From Candidatus Gallacutalibacter stercoravium (GTDB taxonomy: Bacteria; Bacillota; Clostridia; Oscillospirales; Acutalibacteraceae): a stretch of 64,000 nt of DNA. The DNA is taken from NCBI GenBank assembly GCA_018716975.1, contig DVJE01000018.1:96070-160069 (forward strand), read 5' to 3'. The position numbers and the translations under genes were made by a program. The notes under the pieces are model-generated. The model saw nothing but the letters and a program-made list of their open reading frames with translations, ran no database searches and was not told where the DNA came from. This document shows positions 25,224 to 33,557 of this stretch, one piece after another; positions within the stretch are counted from its first letter, which is position 1; every line of letters starts with the position of its first letter.

Positions 25224-26113
25224 AAAAGAGGATGTTAAACGCGGGCGTTTTTCAAGGCAACCTTTTGCTGGTGAACGGGAGCTACCCGTTGCGCGCCGCC
25301 TGCGGCCGGGAAGATTTGGTCCCCGTTGCGGCGCAATACCCCAAGGCGCTGCTCAAGCGGGAGGCGGCTTGCTACCTGCGGCTGCTGTTGAGCCGGGTGG
25401 GGGGCCTTTCTTGCATTGTGCCGGTGAGCGGCTACCGCCCGGCGCAGGAGCAGGCCGAAATCTATGAAAACAGCCTTGCGCAAAACGGAGAAGATTTTAC
25501 CCAAAAATATGTGGCCCGGCCCTGCTGTAGCGAGCACCAAACCGGCCTGGCCATTGATTTGGGGCTAAAAAAGAGCGCGCATGATAAGATAGATTTTCTT
25601 TGCCCGGATTTTCCCTACGACGGGATTTGCGCGCAGTTTCGCCGCTATGCCCCCCAATACGGCTTTGTGGAGCGCTATCCCAAGGGCAAAGAGGCGCTTA
25701 CCGGCATCGCCCACGAGCCGTGGCATTTTCGATATACCGGTTACCCCCATTCGCTGTTCATCAGCCAAAACGATCTGTGCCTAGAGGAGTATGTCGCCTT
25801 TTTGAAGGGCTTTTCGCAGGAAAACCCCTTGCGCCTGCCAGCGCGCGGCAAAACGGTAACGGCCTACTATGTGCCCGCAGGCGGCGAAAGCGCCGGGCTC
25901 CCTTCGCCCAACCGAGCAGGCCGGCCCGGTTGGCCCGGCCAAACCAGCGCGGCGGCGCGCTTCGATTGCTCCGATTACGCCGTCTGTTCCGGCTGCTCCA
26001 GCTGCTCCGTTTGCTCCGTCTGCTCAAGCGGCGGAGGTTACTTTGCGCGCCAGGTGTCTGGCAATAACGTTGACGGGTTCATCGTAACCCTATGGGGGAA
26101 GGGGAATGAATAA
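25220..26113 (+). CDS. vanXY: VanXY-type D,D-dipeptidase/D,D-carboxypeptidase with low-complexity insertion
   Basis: A 297-residue zinc peptidase (M15). The zinc site is visible as SEHQTGLAIDLG (His and Asp) and GIAHEPWHFRYTGYPHS (catalytic Glu and His ligand), with VSGYRPAQEQ upstream. It would remove D-Ala-ending dipeptides and terminal D-Ala, clearing vancomycin targets. Residues about 225-270 hold an unusual insertion, SAGLPSPNRAGRPGWPGQTS followed by a Cys/Ser-rich run encoded by roughly 9-bp DNA repeats of TGCTCCG type. The normal ending then resumes (ARQVSGNNVDGFIVTLWG). Without the insertion the length is about 250, as in VanXY. The frame is intact. Whether the insertion affects activity is unknown. 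Confidence 0.92.
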   Translation: MKKRMLNAGVFQGNLLLVNGSYPLRAACGREDLVPVAAQYPKALLKREAACYLRLLLSRVGGLSCIVPVSGYRPAQEQAEIYENSLAQNGEDFTQKYVARPCCSEHQTGLAIDLGLKKSAHDKIDFLCPDFPYDGICAQFRRYAPQYGFVERYPKGKEALTGIAHEPWHFRYTGYPHSLFISQNDLCLEEYVAFLKGFSQENPLRLPARGKTVTAYYVPAGGESAGLPSPNRAGRPGWPGQTSAAARFDCSDYAVCSGCSSCSVCSVCSSGGGYFARQVSGNNVDGFIVTLWGKGNE

Positions 26114-28262
26114 AGGCAAGGCCTACACAGGCGTCGATATGTTTCGGGTGGCGGCGGCCTTTCTGGTGGTGGCGATTCATACGTCGCCCCTGGCGTCTTT
26201 TACAGAGGTGGGGGATTTTATCGTCACCCGCGTCGTCGCCCGCATTGCGGTTCCGTTTTTCTTTATGACCTCGGGCTATTTTCTCATTTCAAGATACGCC
26301 CCCAACGCCGGCCGCCTGCAAGCCTTTGAGAAAAAAACAGCGGCCGTTTACGGGGCGGCCATTGCCCTTTATTTGCCGCTGAATTTATACAACCGCTATT
26401 TTTCTATGGATCACCTGCTGCCCAACCTGATAAAGGATTTGGTTTTCGACGGCACCATGTATCATTTGTGGTACCTTCCGGCGGCGATGCTGGGGGCGGC
26501 CGTGGCTTGGCTGCTGGTGCGAAAATGCGGCTTTCGGTGCGCGCTGCAGGCGGCCGGGCTGCTGTATCTGGCCGGTTTGCTGGGCGATAGCTACTACGGC
26601 GTGGTAAAGCAAACCCCCTGGCTGCAAAGCTGCTACGCCGCTTTGTTTGAACTTTCGGATTACACCAGAAACGGCGTGTTTTTTGCGCCCTTGTTTTTTG
26701 TGCTGGGCGGTTGGCTGGCCGGCCGGGCCCAAACGCCCGCCAAGGGGGCTGTTCAGGCAAGCCTTAAAAAAAGCCTGGCGGGGTTTGCCCTTTCGCTGCT
26801 TTTGATGCTGGGCGAGGGGCTGCTGCTGCGCGGCTGGGGCTTTCAGCGGCACGACAGCATGTATCTCTTTTTGCCCCTTTGCGTCTACTTTTTGTTTTGC
26901 GCGCTGCTGTGTTGGAGGGGGCCGCGGCGTGAAACCCTTAGAACCGCCGCGCTGCTGCTCTATATCGTTCACCCCATGGCGATTGTGTTGGTGCGGCTGG
27001 CGGCCAAAATAACCGGCCTTACGCCTTGGCTGGTGAACAACAGCCTGGCGCATTACCTGGCCGTGTGCGCCGTCTCGGCGGCGGTTTCTTTCCCGTTGGC
27101 GGGGGCGTATCAAAAATGGGCCCAAAAGCGCAAAATGGCTCTTCGCCCGGCCTGCCAGCGGGCGTGGATAGAGCTAAACCTCAACCACCTGCTGCACAAC
27201 GCCCGGGAGCTGAAAAAAGCCATGCCCCCCAAATGCCGGTTGATGGCGGTGGTAAAGGCGGAGGCTTATGGGCACGGGGCCTATGAAGTTGCCGCCGCCC
27301 TTAACCAAAACGGCGTAAAAGCATTTGCCGTGGCCACGGTGGAGGAGGGCATCCGCCTGCGCCGGTATGGCGTAACCGGAGAAATCCTGATTTTGGGGTA
27401 CACCGACCCTGCAAGGGCGAAGGATCTGTTTTTCTACCACTTAACGCAAACCCTTATCGATTACGACTACGCTGTGCGGCTCAACCGGCAGGGGTATCCC
27501 CTTCGGGCTCACATAAAAATTGACACGGGGATGCACCGCCTGGGCTTTGCCTGGGAGGACGTGGACAAGGTTGCCGCGGCGTATGGGATGCGGCGGCTGA
27601 AGATACGCGGCGTTTTCACCCACCTATGCGTTTCGGGCAGCCTGCGGCCAGAGGACGTTTGCTTTACCAAAACGCAGCTGCAACGCTTTGGGCGTTTGCT
27701 CGGCGCCCTAAAGGACCGGGGGCTGCCGGTTGCCGGCGTGCATGTGCAAAGCAGCTATGGCCTGCTAAATTACCCGCAGCTGCAATGCAGCTATGTGCGG
27801 GCGGGCGTGGCCCTGTACGGCGTGCTGAGCAGCCCTGGCGATGAAACCAGGTTGCAGCTGGATTTGCGCCCCGTTCTTTCGCTCAAATCGAAAATCGTTT
27901 TAATCCGGCGGATAAAGGCCGGTGAAACGGTGGGATACGGCCGGCTTTTTACCGCCGAAAGAGATAGCACGATAGCCGTGCTGCCCATTGGCTACGCCGA
28001 CGGATACCCAAGGCGCCTTTCGGGGGGCAAGGCCTCTGTGCTCATCAATGGGCAAGAGGCCCCGGTGATCGGCGCCGTTTGCATGGATCAGCTCACCGTG
28101 GATATTACCGATATCCCCCAAGCCAAGGTGGGCATGACGGCCACGCTCATCGGCGCCGACGGCGGCCGCGAGATTTCGGCCCCGGATGTGGCCGATGCGG
28201 CCCAAAGCATTACCAACGAGCTGCTCAGCCGCATGGGCCGCAGGCTAACGGTAACCCGGTAG
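26106..28262 (+). CDS. vanT: VanT-type membrane-bound serine racemase
   Basis: A 718-residue fusion. Residues 1-345 form an acyltransferase-3-like membrane domain with about ten spans (VDMFRVAAAFLVVAIHTSPL at the start), thought to import L-serine. Residues about 350-718 are an alanine-racemase fold, with a PLP Lys in RLMAVVKAEAYGHGAYEVAA, HIKIDTGMHRLGF, VHVQSSYGLLNY, VRAGVALYG and LPIGYADGYPRRLSGG, and CMDQLTVDIT near the end. It supplies D-serine to VanG. The start overlaps the end of vanXY by 8 bases. It is the last gene of the cluster; the gene order matches the compact vanG clusters of Clostridioides difficile rather than the longer enterococcal vanG operon (no vanU, vanW or vanY). Confidence 0.94.
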   Translation: MNKGKAYTGVDMFRVAAAFLVVAIHTSPLASFTEVGDFIVTRVVARIAVPFFFMTSGYFLISRYAPNAGRLQAFEKKTAAVYGAAIALYLPLNLYNRYFSMDHLLPNLIKDLVFDGTMYHLWYLPAAMLGAAVAWLLVRKCGFRCALQAAGLLYLAGLLGDSYYGVVKQTPWLQSCYAALFELSDYTRNGVFFAPLFFVLGGWLAGRAQTPAKGAVQASLKKSLAGFALSLLLMLGEGLLLRGWGFQRHDSMYLFLPLCVYFLFCALLCWRGPRRETLRTAALLLYIVHPMAIVLVRLAAKITGLTPWLVNNSLAHYLAVCAVSAAVSFPLAGAYQKWAQKRKMALRPACQRAWIELNLNHLLHNARELKKAMPPKCRLMAVVKAEAYGHGAYEVAAALNQNGVKAFAVATVEEGIRLRRYGVTGEILILGYTDPARAKDLFFYHLTQTLIDYDYAVRLNRQGYPLRAHIKIDTGMHRLGFAWEDVDKVAAAYGMRRLKIRGVFTHLCVSGSLRPEDVCFTKTQLQRFGRLLGALKDRGLPVAGVHVQSSYGLLNYPQLQCSYVRAGVALYGVLSSPGDETRLQLDLRPVLSLKSKIVLIRRIKAGETVGYGRLFTAERDSTIAVLPIGYADGYPRRLSGGKASVLINGQEAPVIGAVCMDQLTVDITDIPQAKVGMTATLIGADGGREISAPDVADAAQSITNELLSRMGRRLTVTR

Positions 28263-28347
28263 CCCGGCGTTTGGGCAAAACCGCAGGAACCTTGGGCAAG
28301 CCGGGCCCCGGCTGAACCGGGATGATTCTTTCGCTTAAAAGCAAATA

Positions 28348-28385
28348 GGGCCGGCGAACGCGCCGAAAAATGCGTTCGCCGGCCC
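28348..28385. terminator. Terminator after the van cluster
   Basis: A 14-bp perfect stem (GGGCCGGCGAACGC with GCGTTCGCCGGCCC) lies between the convergent vanT and UroD-family genes. A moderate T-run (CTACTTTATTGTTTT) follows on the plus strand. Confidence 0.75.
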
Positions 28386-28449
28386 ATTGCCTGCTACTTT
28401 ATTGTTTTGCCGCCCCGGCGCCCTTTGGTTTCTTACGCCCAAAGCCGGC

Positions 28450-29400
28450 TCATGCGTTTTGGGCGGCAAAGGCGTCGGCCACCCACTGGATGCGCTGGCG
28501 GTCGATATCCGCCGGCAGGGTGCAGTCGGCGCCTATGATTAACCCGCTGGGCACCTGCTGGGCCAGGGAGCGGGCAAAGGCCTGTATCTCTTCTTTGCCC
28601 CCGGTGCACAGCAGCCCGCCGGGCCGGTTGTCAAAGCCGCCCAGCACCGCCTTGCCGCCAAAGAACCGCTGGCCCTCTGCCAAATCCATCCCTTCAATGA
28701 AAACCGCCCAGTTTACCGCCTTGGCCGGGTAATCCTGCCAAACCTCCAGTCGGTTGGGCACCCCCGCCCAGCCGCAGCAGTGCAAAATGTTGTTGGCCGA
28801 AAAGCGGTTGGCGTGATCCAGCACCAGCCGGTCGCTGGGGGTGATTTGCTCGCGGTATTGCTCGTAGCTCATGCGGTCGCGCTCGCCGCCTTGCACGTTG
28901 CAGTAAGCGCCGGTGCAGCCGCCCTCCACAATGGCCTTTTCGGCAATGAGGGCGTTGTCTTCGGCCACAGCCTCCAGCGCCTGCATCACCGCGGCGGGAT
29001 CCTCCTTTAAATGCGCCATTACCATTTCGTCAGAAGAGCCGTTGCGGATGGAGGAAAAGGGGGCCAAGATGTTGTAAAACACACACATGTCGTCTTTTAG
29101 CCCCTCCTTTACCGCCTTAACCCGCTCGATTTGCTGGCGGATAAACGGATGCTCCCCGCCTAAGGGGCGCACCTGCCGCCAATCGGAGGCCTTTTGGATT
29201 TTGGGCAGGGGGTAGGCAAAGTAATTGTCGCACATCACCTTGGCAAAGTCCACCCCGATGCTGTTGTAATACGCCAGGTGGGCCGCCACGCATTTTTCGC
29301 CCATCCCCTCTTCGCCGGGGAAGTGGAACCAAAACCCCACCGGGGGCCGGTCCACCGGCAAACGGTTCATGGCGTGCAGCAGCCGCGTTTTCTTGTCCAT
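28450..29400 (-). CDS. Uroporphyrinogen decarboxylase superfamily protein (zinc methyltransferase-like)
   Basis: A 316-residue TIM-barrel protein of the UroD/MtaA superfamily. It opens with KKTRLLHAMNRLPVDRPPVG, a typical start. NNILHCCGWAG and GADCTLPADID give the His, Cys and Cys that bind zinc in the corrinoid methyltransferase branch (MtaA, CmuA-like), and these are absent from true haem-pathway UroD. It probably transfers or accepts a methyl group with a corrinoid or thiol partner, but no corrinoid protein gene is adjacent. The start ATG follows AGAGAGGGTTTTGCG. It is convergent with vanT and unrelated to it in function as far as can be seen. Confidence 0.82.
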   Translation of the reverse strand: MDKKTRLLHAMNRLPVDRPPVGFWFHFPGEEGMGEKCVAAHLAYYNSIGVDFAKVMCDNYFAYPLPKIQKASDWRQVRPLGGEHPFIRQQIERVKAVKEGLKDDMCVFYNILAPFSSIRNGSSDEMVMAHLKEDPAAVMQALEAVAEDNALIAEKAIVEGGCTGAYCNVQGGERDRMSYEQYREQITPSDRLVLDHANRFSANNILHCCGWAGVPNRLEVWQDYPAKAVNWAVFIEGMDLAEGQRFFGGKAVLGGFDNRPGGLLCTGGKEEIQAFARSLAQQVPSGLIIGADCTLPADIDRQRIQWVADAFAAQNA

Positions 29401-29579
29401 CGCAAAACCCTCTCTTTCTCTTTTTCAGTTATTTTTATTGTTTATACAAACAAATTTCGCTCCGCTTTTTTGTATCGATAGCGAAGGCTGGTGAGCAAAA
29501 GGCGCGCGCCGCCCCCAACCGCTAGGGAAAAACATCACTTTCAATCAAATAGTACATAGATAAATCACCGAAAAGTACA
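29401..29579. other. Intergenic DNA without a recognised gene
   Basis: This divergent region lies between the UroD-family gene and the dipeptidase gene. It is AT-rich near both ends and no conserved RNA element was recognised. Confidence 0.5.
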
Positions 29580-29608
29580 TTGAAATTATATAGTCTGTAT
29601 AGTAGAAT
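29580..29608 (+). promoter_or_regulatory. Promoter of the dipeptidase gene
   Basis: TTGAAA (29580-29585) and TAGAAT (29603-29608) are spaced by 17 bases, about 80 bases upstream of the ATG. Confidence 0.6.
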
Positions 29609-29685
29609 AAGGCCATTGTACCGCGTGCGGCGGTAAAATGCAAGAGGCATGGGGCTTTTACGCCCGCCGCTGGGGAAGAGGTTGA

Positions 29686-31131
29686 ATGATGGAACAGCAA
29701 CGGTTTGCAAAAGACGGGCCGCTGTACCAGCAGGTCAGCGCCTGGGTGGAGGATCACCGGCAACAGCTGGTAGAAGACATTGTGCGCCTGGTGAATATCC
29801 GCAGCGTAGCGCAGCCGCAGGGCGAACTCCCTTACGGCCAAGGCTGCCGGGACGCGCTGGAAGAAATGCTGGCCATGGGCCGGCGCTACGGCATGACGGC
29901 GCACAATTACGACGGCCGCTGCGGCGGCCTTTGGTGGGAAGAAAAGCAAAGCACCGTGGGCCTGTGGGGCCATCTGGACGTGGTGCCCGAGGGGGATAAC
30001 TGGCAAAACAGCCCCTATCAGGCGGTGGAAAAGCAGGGCTATTTGATCGGCCGCGGCGTGCAAGACAATAAGGGCCCCGCGGTGGCCTGTTTGTATGTTA
30101 TGCGCTGCCTGCGCGATTTGGGGCTGCCGCTGCGCCACGGCGTTAAGCTGATGGTGGGCTGCGACGAAGAACGGGGCATGACGGATGTGGACTATTTTCG
30201 CGCCAATTACCCCTGCCCCCAGCTCAACCTGGTGGCCGACTGCAACTTTCCGGTGTGCTACGGCGAAAAGGGCATTATCGAGGCCGAGCTGGTTGCCCGC
30301 GCGCCCCTGAGCGCCGCCGTAAAGGATTTTACCGGCGGCGTGGCCGGCAACATGGTGCCCGATAGCGCCGCGCTCACCTTGCAAAACAGCCAAGCGCTTT
30401 GGGGGCAGTTGCAAGAGCAAACCCAGGGCAAGCCGGAGTTTGCGCTAACGCAGCAGGGTGGCGAAATCCGCCTGCGGGCCTTTGGCATTTCCAAGCACAC
30501 CGCCTCGCCGGAGGGCGGGCGCAACGCAATTTTGCTTTTAAGCCAGGCAGCGGCCGGGCTTGCGGCGTTGCCGGAGGAGGATAGGGCCCTTTTGCGCTTT
30601 TTAAACCAAGTAAACGGCGATTTTGCCGGAACGGGGCTGTCCATCGCCTGCGCCGACCAAGAGTCGGGGGCGCTAACCTGCGTGGGCAGCATGCTCCATT
30701 TGGAGCAGGGGCGCCCGGCGCTGCATGTGAACATCCGCTACCCGGTTACGGTGGATTCCGCCGGGCTGCTGCGCAGCATGGAGCGCGCCTGCAACGAAAA
30801 CGGCTATGCGCTAAGGCTTATTCGCGACAGCGCGCCCAACTATTACCCCAAAGAAAATCCGGTGGTGGGGGCGCTAACCCAGGTGTACAATAGCCTTACC
30901 GGGGCGCAAAGCGCGCCCTATGTGATGGGCGGGGGCACCTATGCCCGCCGGTTGCCCAACGCCGTCGCCTACGGCATGGGCGGCCTGCCCGAACAGCGGC
31001 CCCAGGGCCTGTTTGCCCCTGGCCACGGCGGCGGGCACGAGCCCGACGAGGGGTTGTGCATTGCCAACCTGCTCGAGGCTATCAAAATATATGTTATCAG
31101 TATTCTGGCTATAGACGAGCTGGATTATTAA
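29686..31131 (+). CDS. PepV-like M20 family dipeptidase (Sapep)
   Basis: A 481-residue metallodipeptidase. The zinc-site blocks are WGHLDVVPEGDNW (His, catalytic Asp), IGRGVQDNKGPAVACLYVMR (bridging Asp), GCDEERGMTDVDYF (catalytic Glu), VADCNFPVCYGEKG (Asp ligand) and GGGTYARRLPNAVAYG with HEPDEGLCIANLLEA near the end. The order and the length near 470 fit PepV/Sapep, cytoplasmic Mn- or Zn-dependent dipeptidases of Firmicutes. The ATG follows GGGAAGAGGTTGA. The gene stands alone behind its own promoter. It adds to the two M42 enzymes, indicating active peptide use. Confidence 0.93.
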   Translation: MMEQQRFAKDGPLYQQVSAWVEDHRQQLVEDIVRLVNIRSVAQPQGELPYGQGCRDALEEMLAMGRRYGMTAHNYDGRCGGLWWEEKQSTVGLWGHLDVVPEGDNWQNSPYQAVEKQGYLIGRGVQDNKGPAVACLYVMRCLRDLGLPLRHGVKLMVGCDEERGMTDVDYFRANYPCPQLNLVADCNFPVCYGEKGIIEAELVARAPLSAAVKDFTGGVAGNMVPDSAALTLQNSQALWGQLQEQTQGKPEFALTQQGGEIRLRAFGISKHTASPEGGRNAILLLSQAAAGLAALPEEDRALLRFLNQVNGDFAGTGLSIACADQESGALTCVGSMLHLEQGRPALHVNIRYPVTVDSAGLLRSMERACNENGYALRLIRDSAPNYYPKENPVVGALTQVYNSLTGAQSAPYVMGGGTYARRLPNAVAYGMGGLPEQRPQGLFAPGHGGGHEPDEGLCIANLLEAIKIYVISILAIDELDY

Positions 31132-31239
31132 CCCTGCGCCCCCGTTTCGCTGAGAGACGGGGGTGTAGTTGCACCCCCGAAAACCGGCGGGCGCCCGCCG
31201 CGCTATCGGGGCGAGAAAAGCATAAAAGAGGTGGCGGCG

Positions 31240-32424
31240 ATGAAAAGATACCGTGTCGTTGGCCTGGCCGCAGGGATGGCGGCCACTGTTTTGTTCACCT
31301 CCTCCTGCGGGCTGCTGCCGGCGGAGGAAGAGCTGCCCCAGGCGCCGGTGGTGCACGCCTATGAGGCGCAGCAGTATGAAACCACCCAAGTGGTGCGGGG
31401 GGACATACGCCAGGTGGAAGAGGTGGATTGCACCTACCGGCCCTTGCAGGAAGAAAGCCTGGCCTTTTCGCTGGGGGATGAACCCTTCGGCCAGGTGTAT
31501 GTGCAGCAGGGCGACACCGTGCAGGCGGGCGATCTGTTGGCCGAGCTGGAAATGAGCGATCTGTCGGATCGCATTCAGCAGCAAAGCTACGCGGTGGAGC
31601 GGTTGCAGCTGCAAATCAGCCAGCAAGAGCAGATAAAGCAGCTGGAGGTGCAAAAGCAACAGCTGCTTTACGATCAGATACAGGCCCAGCTGAGCCAGGT
31701 GCAGCAGCAGCTGGCCCAACCGGAGCTGGCCGAAGAGCAAAAAAAGGAGCTTACCAGCCAGCAAAGCCAGCTGGAGCAGCAGCTGGCCCAGCAACAGCTG
31801 GCGGTAAACAACGCCGGGCAGGATGTGGAAAGCACCCTGCGCCAGCTGCGCGACGACCTAACGGTGCAGCAAATGCGCCTGGACGCGCTGCAAAGCGATA
31901 AACAGCAGCGCCAGCTCTTTGCCGGCATCAGCGGAACGGTAACCTATGTGCGCAGCGTGCAAGAGGGCGATCTGTCGGTTAGCGGCGAAAAGTTTATCGA
32001 TATCGACAATTATTCCTCGGCGGTGTTTGCGGTGGAGGGGAAGGATTGCGAGCTGCTCACCCCGGGCGATAAGCTCACCGTGGTATCCAGCGATGAATCT
32101 TACCCCGTTACCGTCATCCAGCCCCAGGATATGGGGGTGCAGCCTGAGGAGGGGGAACAGCTGCTGTATTTAAAGCCGGATACGGTGGATCCCCGGCTGA
32201 CCGCGGGAAGAAAGGGCACGGTAGAGGTGCTGCTGGACGAGCGCACCGACGTGCTGCTGATTAACGAGGCGGCGTTAAAAACCTCCGGTGGGCAAAACGT
32301 GGTTTATTATTTGGATGAAAACGGCCTAAGAACCGCCAAAGAGGTGGAAGTCGGCCTGCAGGCCGAGGGCAAGGTGGAAATTATAAGCGGTTTAGAAGAG
32401 GGCGAAAGCATTATTTTAGAGTAA
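31240..32424 (+). CDS. Membrane-fusion/adaptor lipoprotein 1
   Basis: A 394-residue HlyD/MacA-type adaptor. A signal peptide ends in a lipobox (LFTSSC), followed by a beta-barrel/biotinyl-lipoyl hairpin (FSLGDEPFGQVYVQQGDTVQ, AGDLLAELEMSDL). A long Gln-rich coiled coil (about residues 105-200, LQISQQEQIKQLEVQKQQLL and LSQVQQQLAQPEL) leads to a second lipoyl half and a C-terminal domain ending GLEEGESIILE. ATG at 31240 is preceded by AAAGAGGTGGCGGCG. It is the first of three tandem adaptors and should work outside the membrane with the FtsX permease and ATPases downstream. Confidence 0.88.
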   Translation: MKRYRVVGLAAGMAATVLFTSSCGLLPAEEELPQAPVVHAYEAQQYETTQVVRGDIRQVEEVDCTYRPLQEESLAFSLGDEPFGQVYVQQGDTVQAGDLLAELEMSDLSDRIQQQSYAVERLQLQISQQEQIKQLEVQKQQLLYDQIQAQLSQVQQQLAQPELAEEQKKELTSQQSQLEQQLAQQQLAVNNAGQDVESTLRQLRDDLTVQQMRLDALQSDKQQRQLFAGISGTVTYVRSVQEGDLSVSGEKFIDIDNYSSAVFAVEGKDCELLTPGDKLTVVSSDESYPVTVIQPQDMGVQPEEGEQLLYLKPDTVDPRLTAGRKGTVEVLLDERTDVLLINEAALKTSGGQNVVYYLDENGLRTAKEVEVGLQAEGKVEIISGLEEGESIILE

Positions 32425-32438
32425 GGGGGCGCACGCAG

Positions 32439-33557
32439 ATGAAAACAACCGGGCAAAGAGGGCGGGCGTTTCTTTTGGCGGCCTGCCTATTGGGCGCATG
32501 GTGCTTTGCCGGCTGCGGGCAGCAGGGGCAGCAGGCCCCGGAGCTGTTGGAGCCGGTAAGCGTAAAGATGGATACCGCCGCCGTGGAGCGGGGCAGCGTT
32601 TACACCGCCCAGTGTTACGACGGGGCGGTGATCCCCGCCGTGCAAGAGGCGCACTTTGCAATCAGCGGCCAGGTTTCGGCTGTGCACGTGGCCCCGGGGC
32701 AGATGGTGCAGCAGGGGCAGGTGCTGGCCGAGCTGGACGAAAGCGACTTGCTGGAGCAGCAACAGCAGCTGCAAGCCGATATCAACCGCCAGCAAGAGGA
32801 TAACGAGCAAACCAACGCGATAAAGCAATATGATATCGCCATTGCCCAGGCGGAGCTGGCCTTGTTGCAGCAACAGGGCGCCACCGCCGAGGAGCAAAAC
32901 GTAAAGGCGCTGGAAGTGCAGCGCCTGCAAACCGAAGACGCCCAGGCCAAACAGCTGCAACAGCTGGATATGCAGGAGCTACAGCGGCAGCTGGAGGCGC
33001 TGACGGCCCAAACGGGCAACAACCAGCTGATATCCCCCTGCACAGGCCGGGTGGCCTACTTTTCGCCGCAGCTGCAAACCGGCAATCAAGTGGAGGCGTT
33101 TGCCAGCATGTGCTATGTTACCCAAGAGGAGCAGCTGCTGGTGTCTTGCCCAGAGATAAGCTCCAGCGTTCTGGATTCGGCCAGCCGCATTTACGCGCGC
33201 ATCGGCGACCAAGAGTACGACTTACAGTCCGCCCCCTACGGCGAGGAGGAATATTTCGCTATGGCGGCGGCGGAACTGGAACTGGATTCCCGCTTTACCT
33301 TTGTGTCGGGCGATGTGATTGCCGCAGGCGTGCAAAGCGGCCAGCCCGCCACGGTTTGCGTGGTGCGCAATTATGTGGAGGACGCCCTCACCATCCCGGT
33401 AAACGCCCTGCTGTGGGATGAGGGCAGCGCCTATGTTTACATACAGCAGGACGGCAAGCAGACCAAGCAGCCGGTGGAGGTGGGCCTAACCGGCACCACC
33501 CGGGTGGAGATCCTATCCGGCTTAAAGGAGGGGGACACCGTATATGTGCAAGGGTAA
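32439..33557 (+). CDS. Membrane-fusion/adaptor lipoprotein 2
   Basis: A 372-residue adaptor built like its neighbours. Signal peptide and lipobox (CFAGC) are followed by a lipoyl half with ISGQVSAVHVAPGQMVQQGQ, a Gln-rich coiled coil (about residues 105-190), STGRV-type re-entry (here SPCTGRVAYFSPQLQTGNQV), and a C-terminal LSGLKEGDTVYVQG. It starts 14 bases after adaptor 1, and its end overlaps the start of adaptor 3 by 14 bases. The three are only distantly alike outside the core, so they look like an old family rather than a recent duplication. Confidence 0.86.
   Translation: MKTTGQRGRAFLLAACLLGAWCFAGCGQQGQQAPELLEPVSVKMDTAAVERGSVYTAQCYDGAVIPAVQEAHFAISGQVSAVHVAPGQMVQQGQVLAELDESDLLEQQQQLQADINRQQEDNEQTNAIKQYDIAIAQAELALLQQQGATAEEQNVKALEVQRLQTEDAQAKQLQQLDMQELQRQLEALTAQTGNNQLISPCTGRVAYFSPQLQTGNQVEAFASMCYVTQEEQLLVSCPEISSSVLDSASRIYARIGDQEYDLQSAPYGEEEYFAMAAAELELDSRFTFVSGDVIAAGVQSGQPATVCVVRNYVEDALTIPVNALLWDEGSAYVYIQQDGKQTKQPVEVGLTGTTRVEILSGLKEGDTVYVQG

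Noticed and set aside
31132..31239. GC hairpin CCCCCGTTTCG/GAGACGGGGG after the dipeptidase gene as a terminator
   Set aside because: The stem is good, but no T-run follows on either strand. It could be a Rho-independent pause at most.
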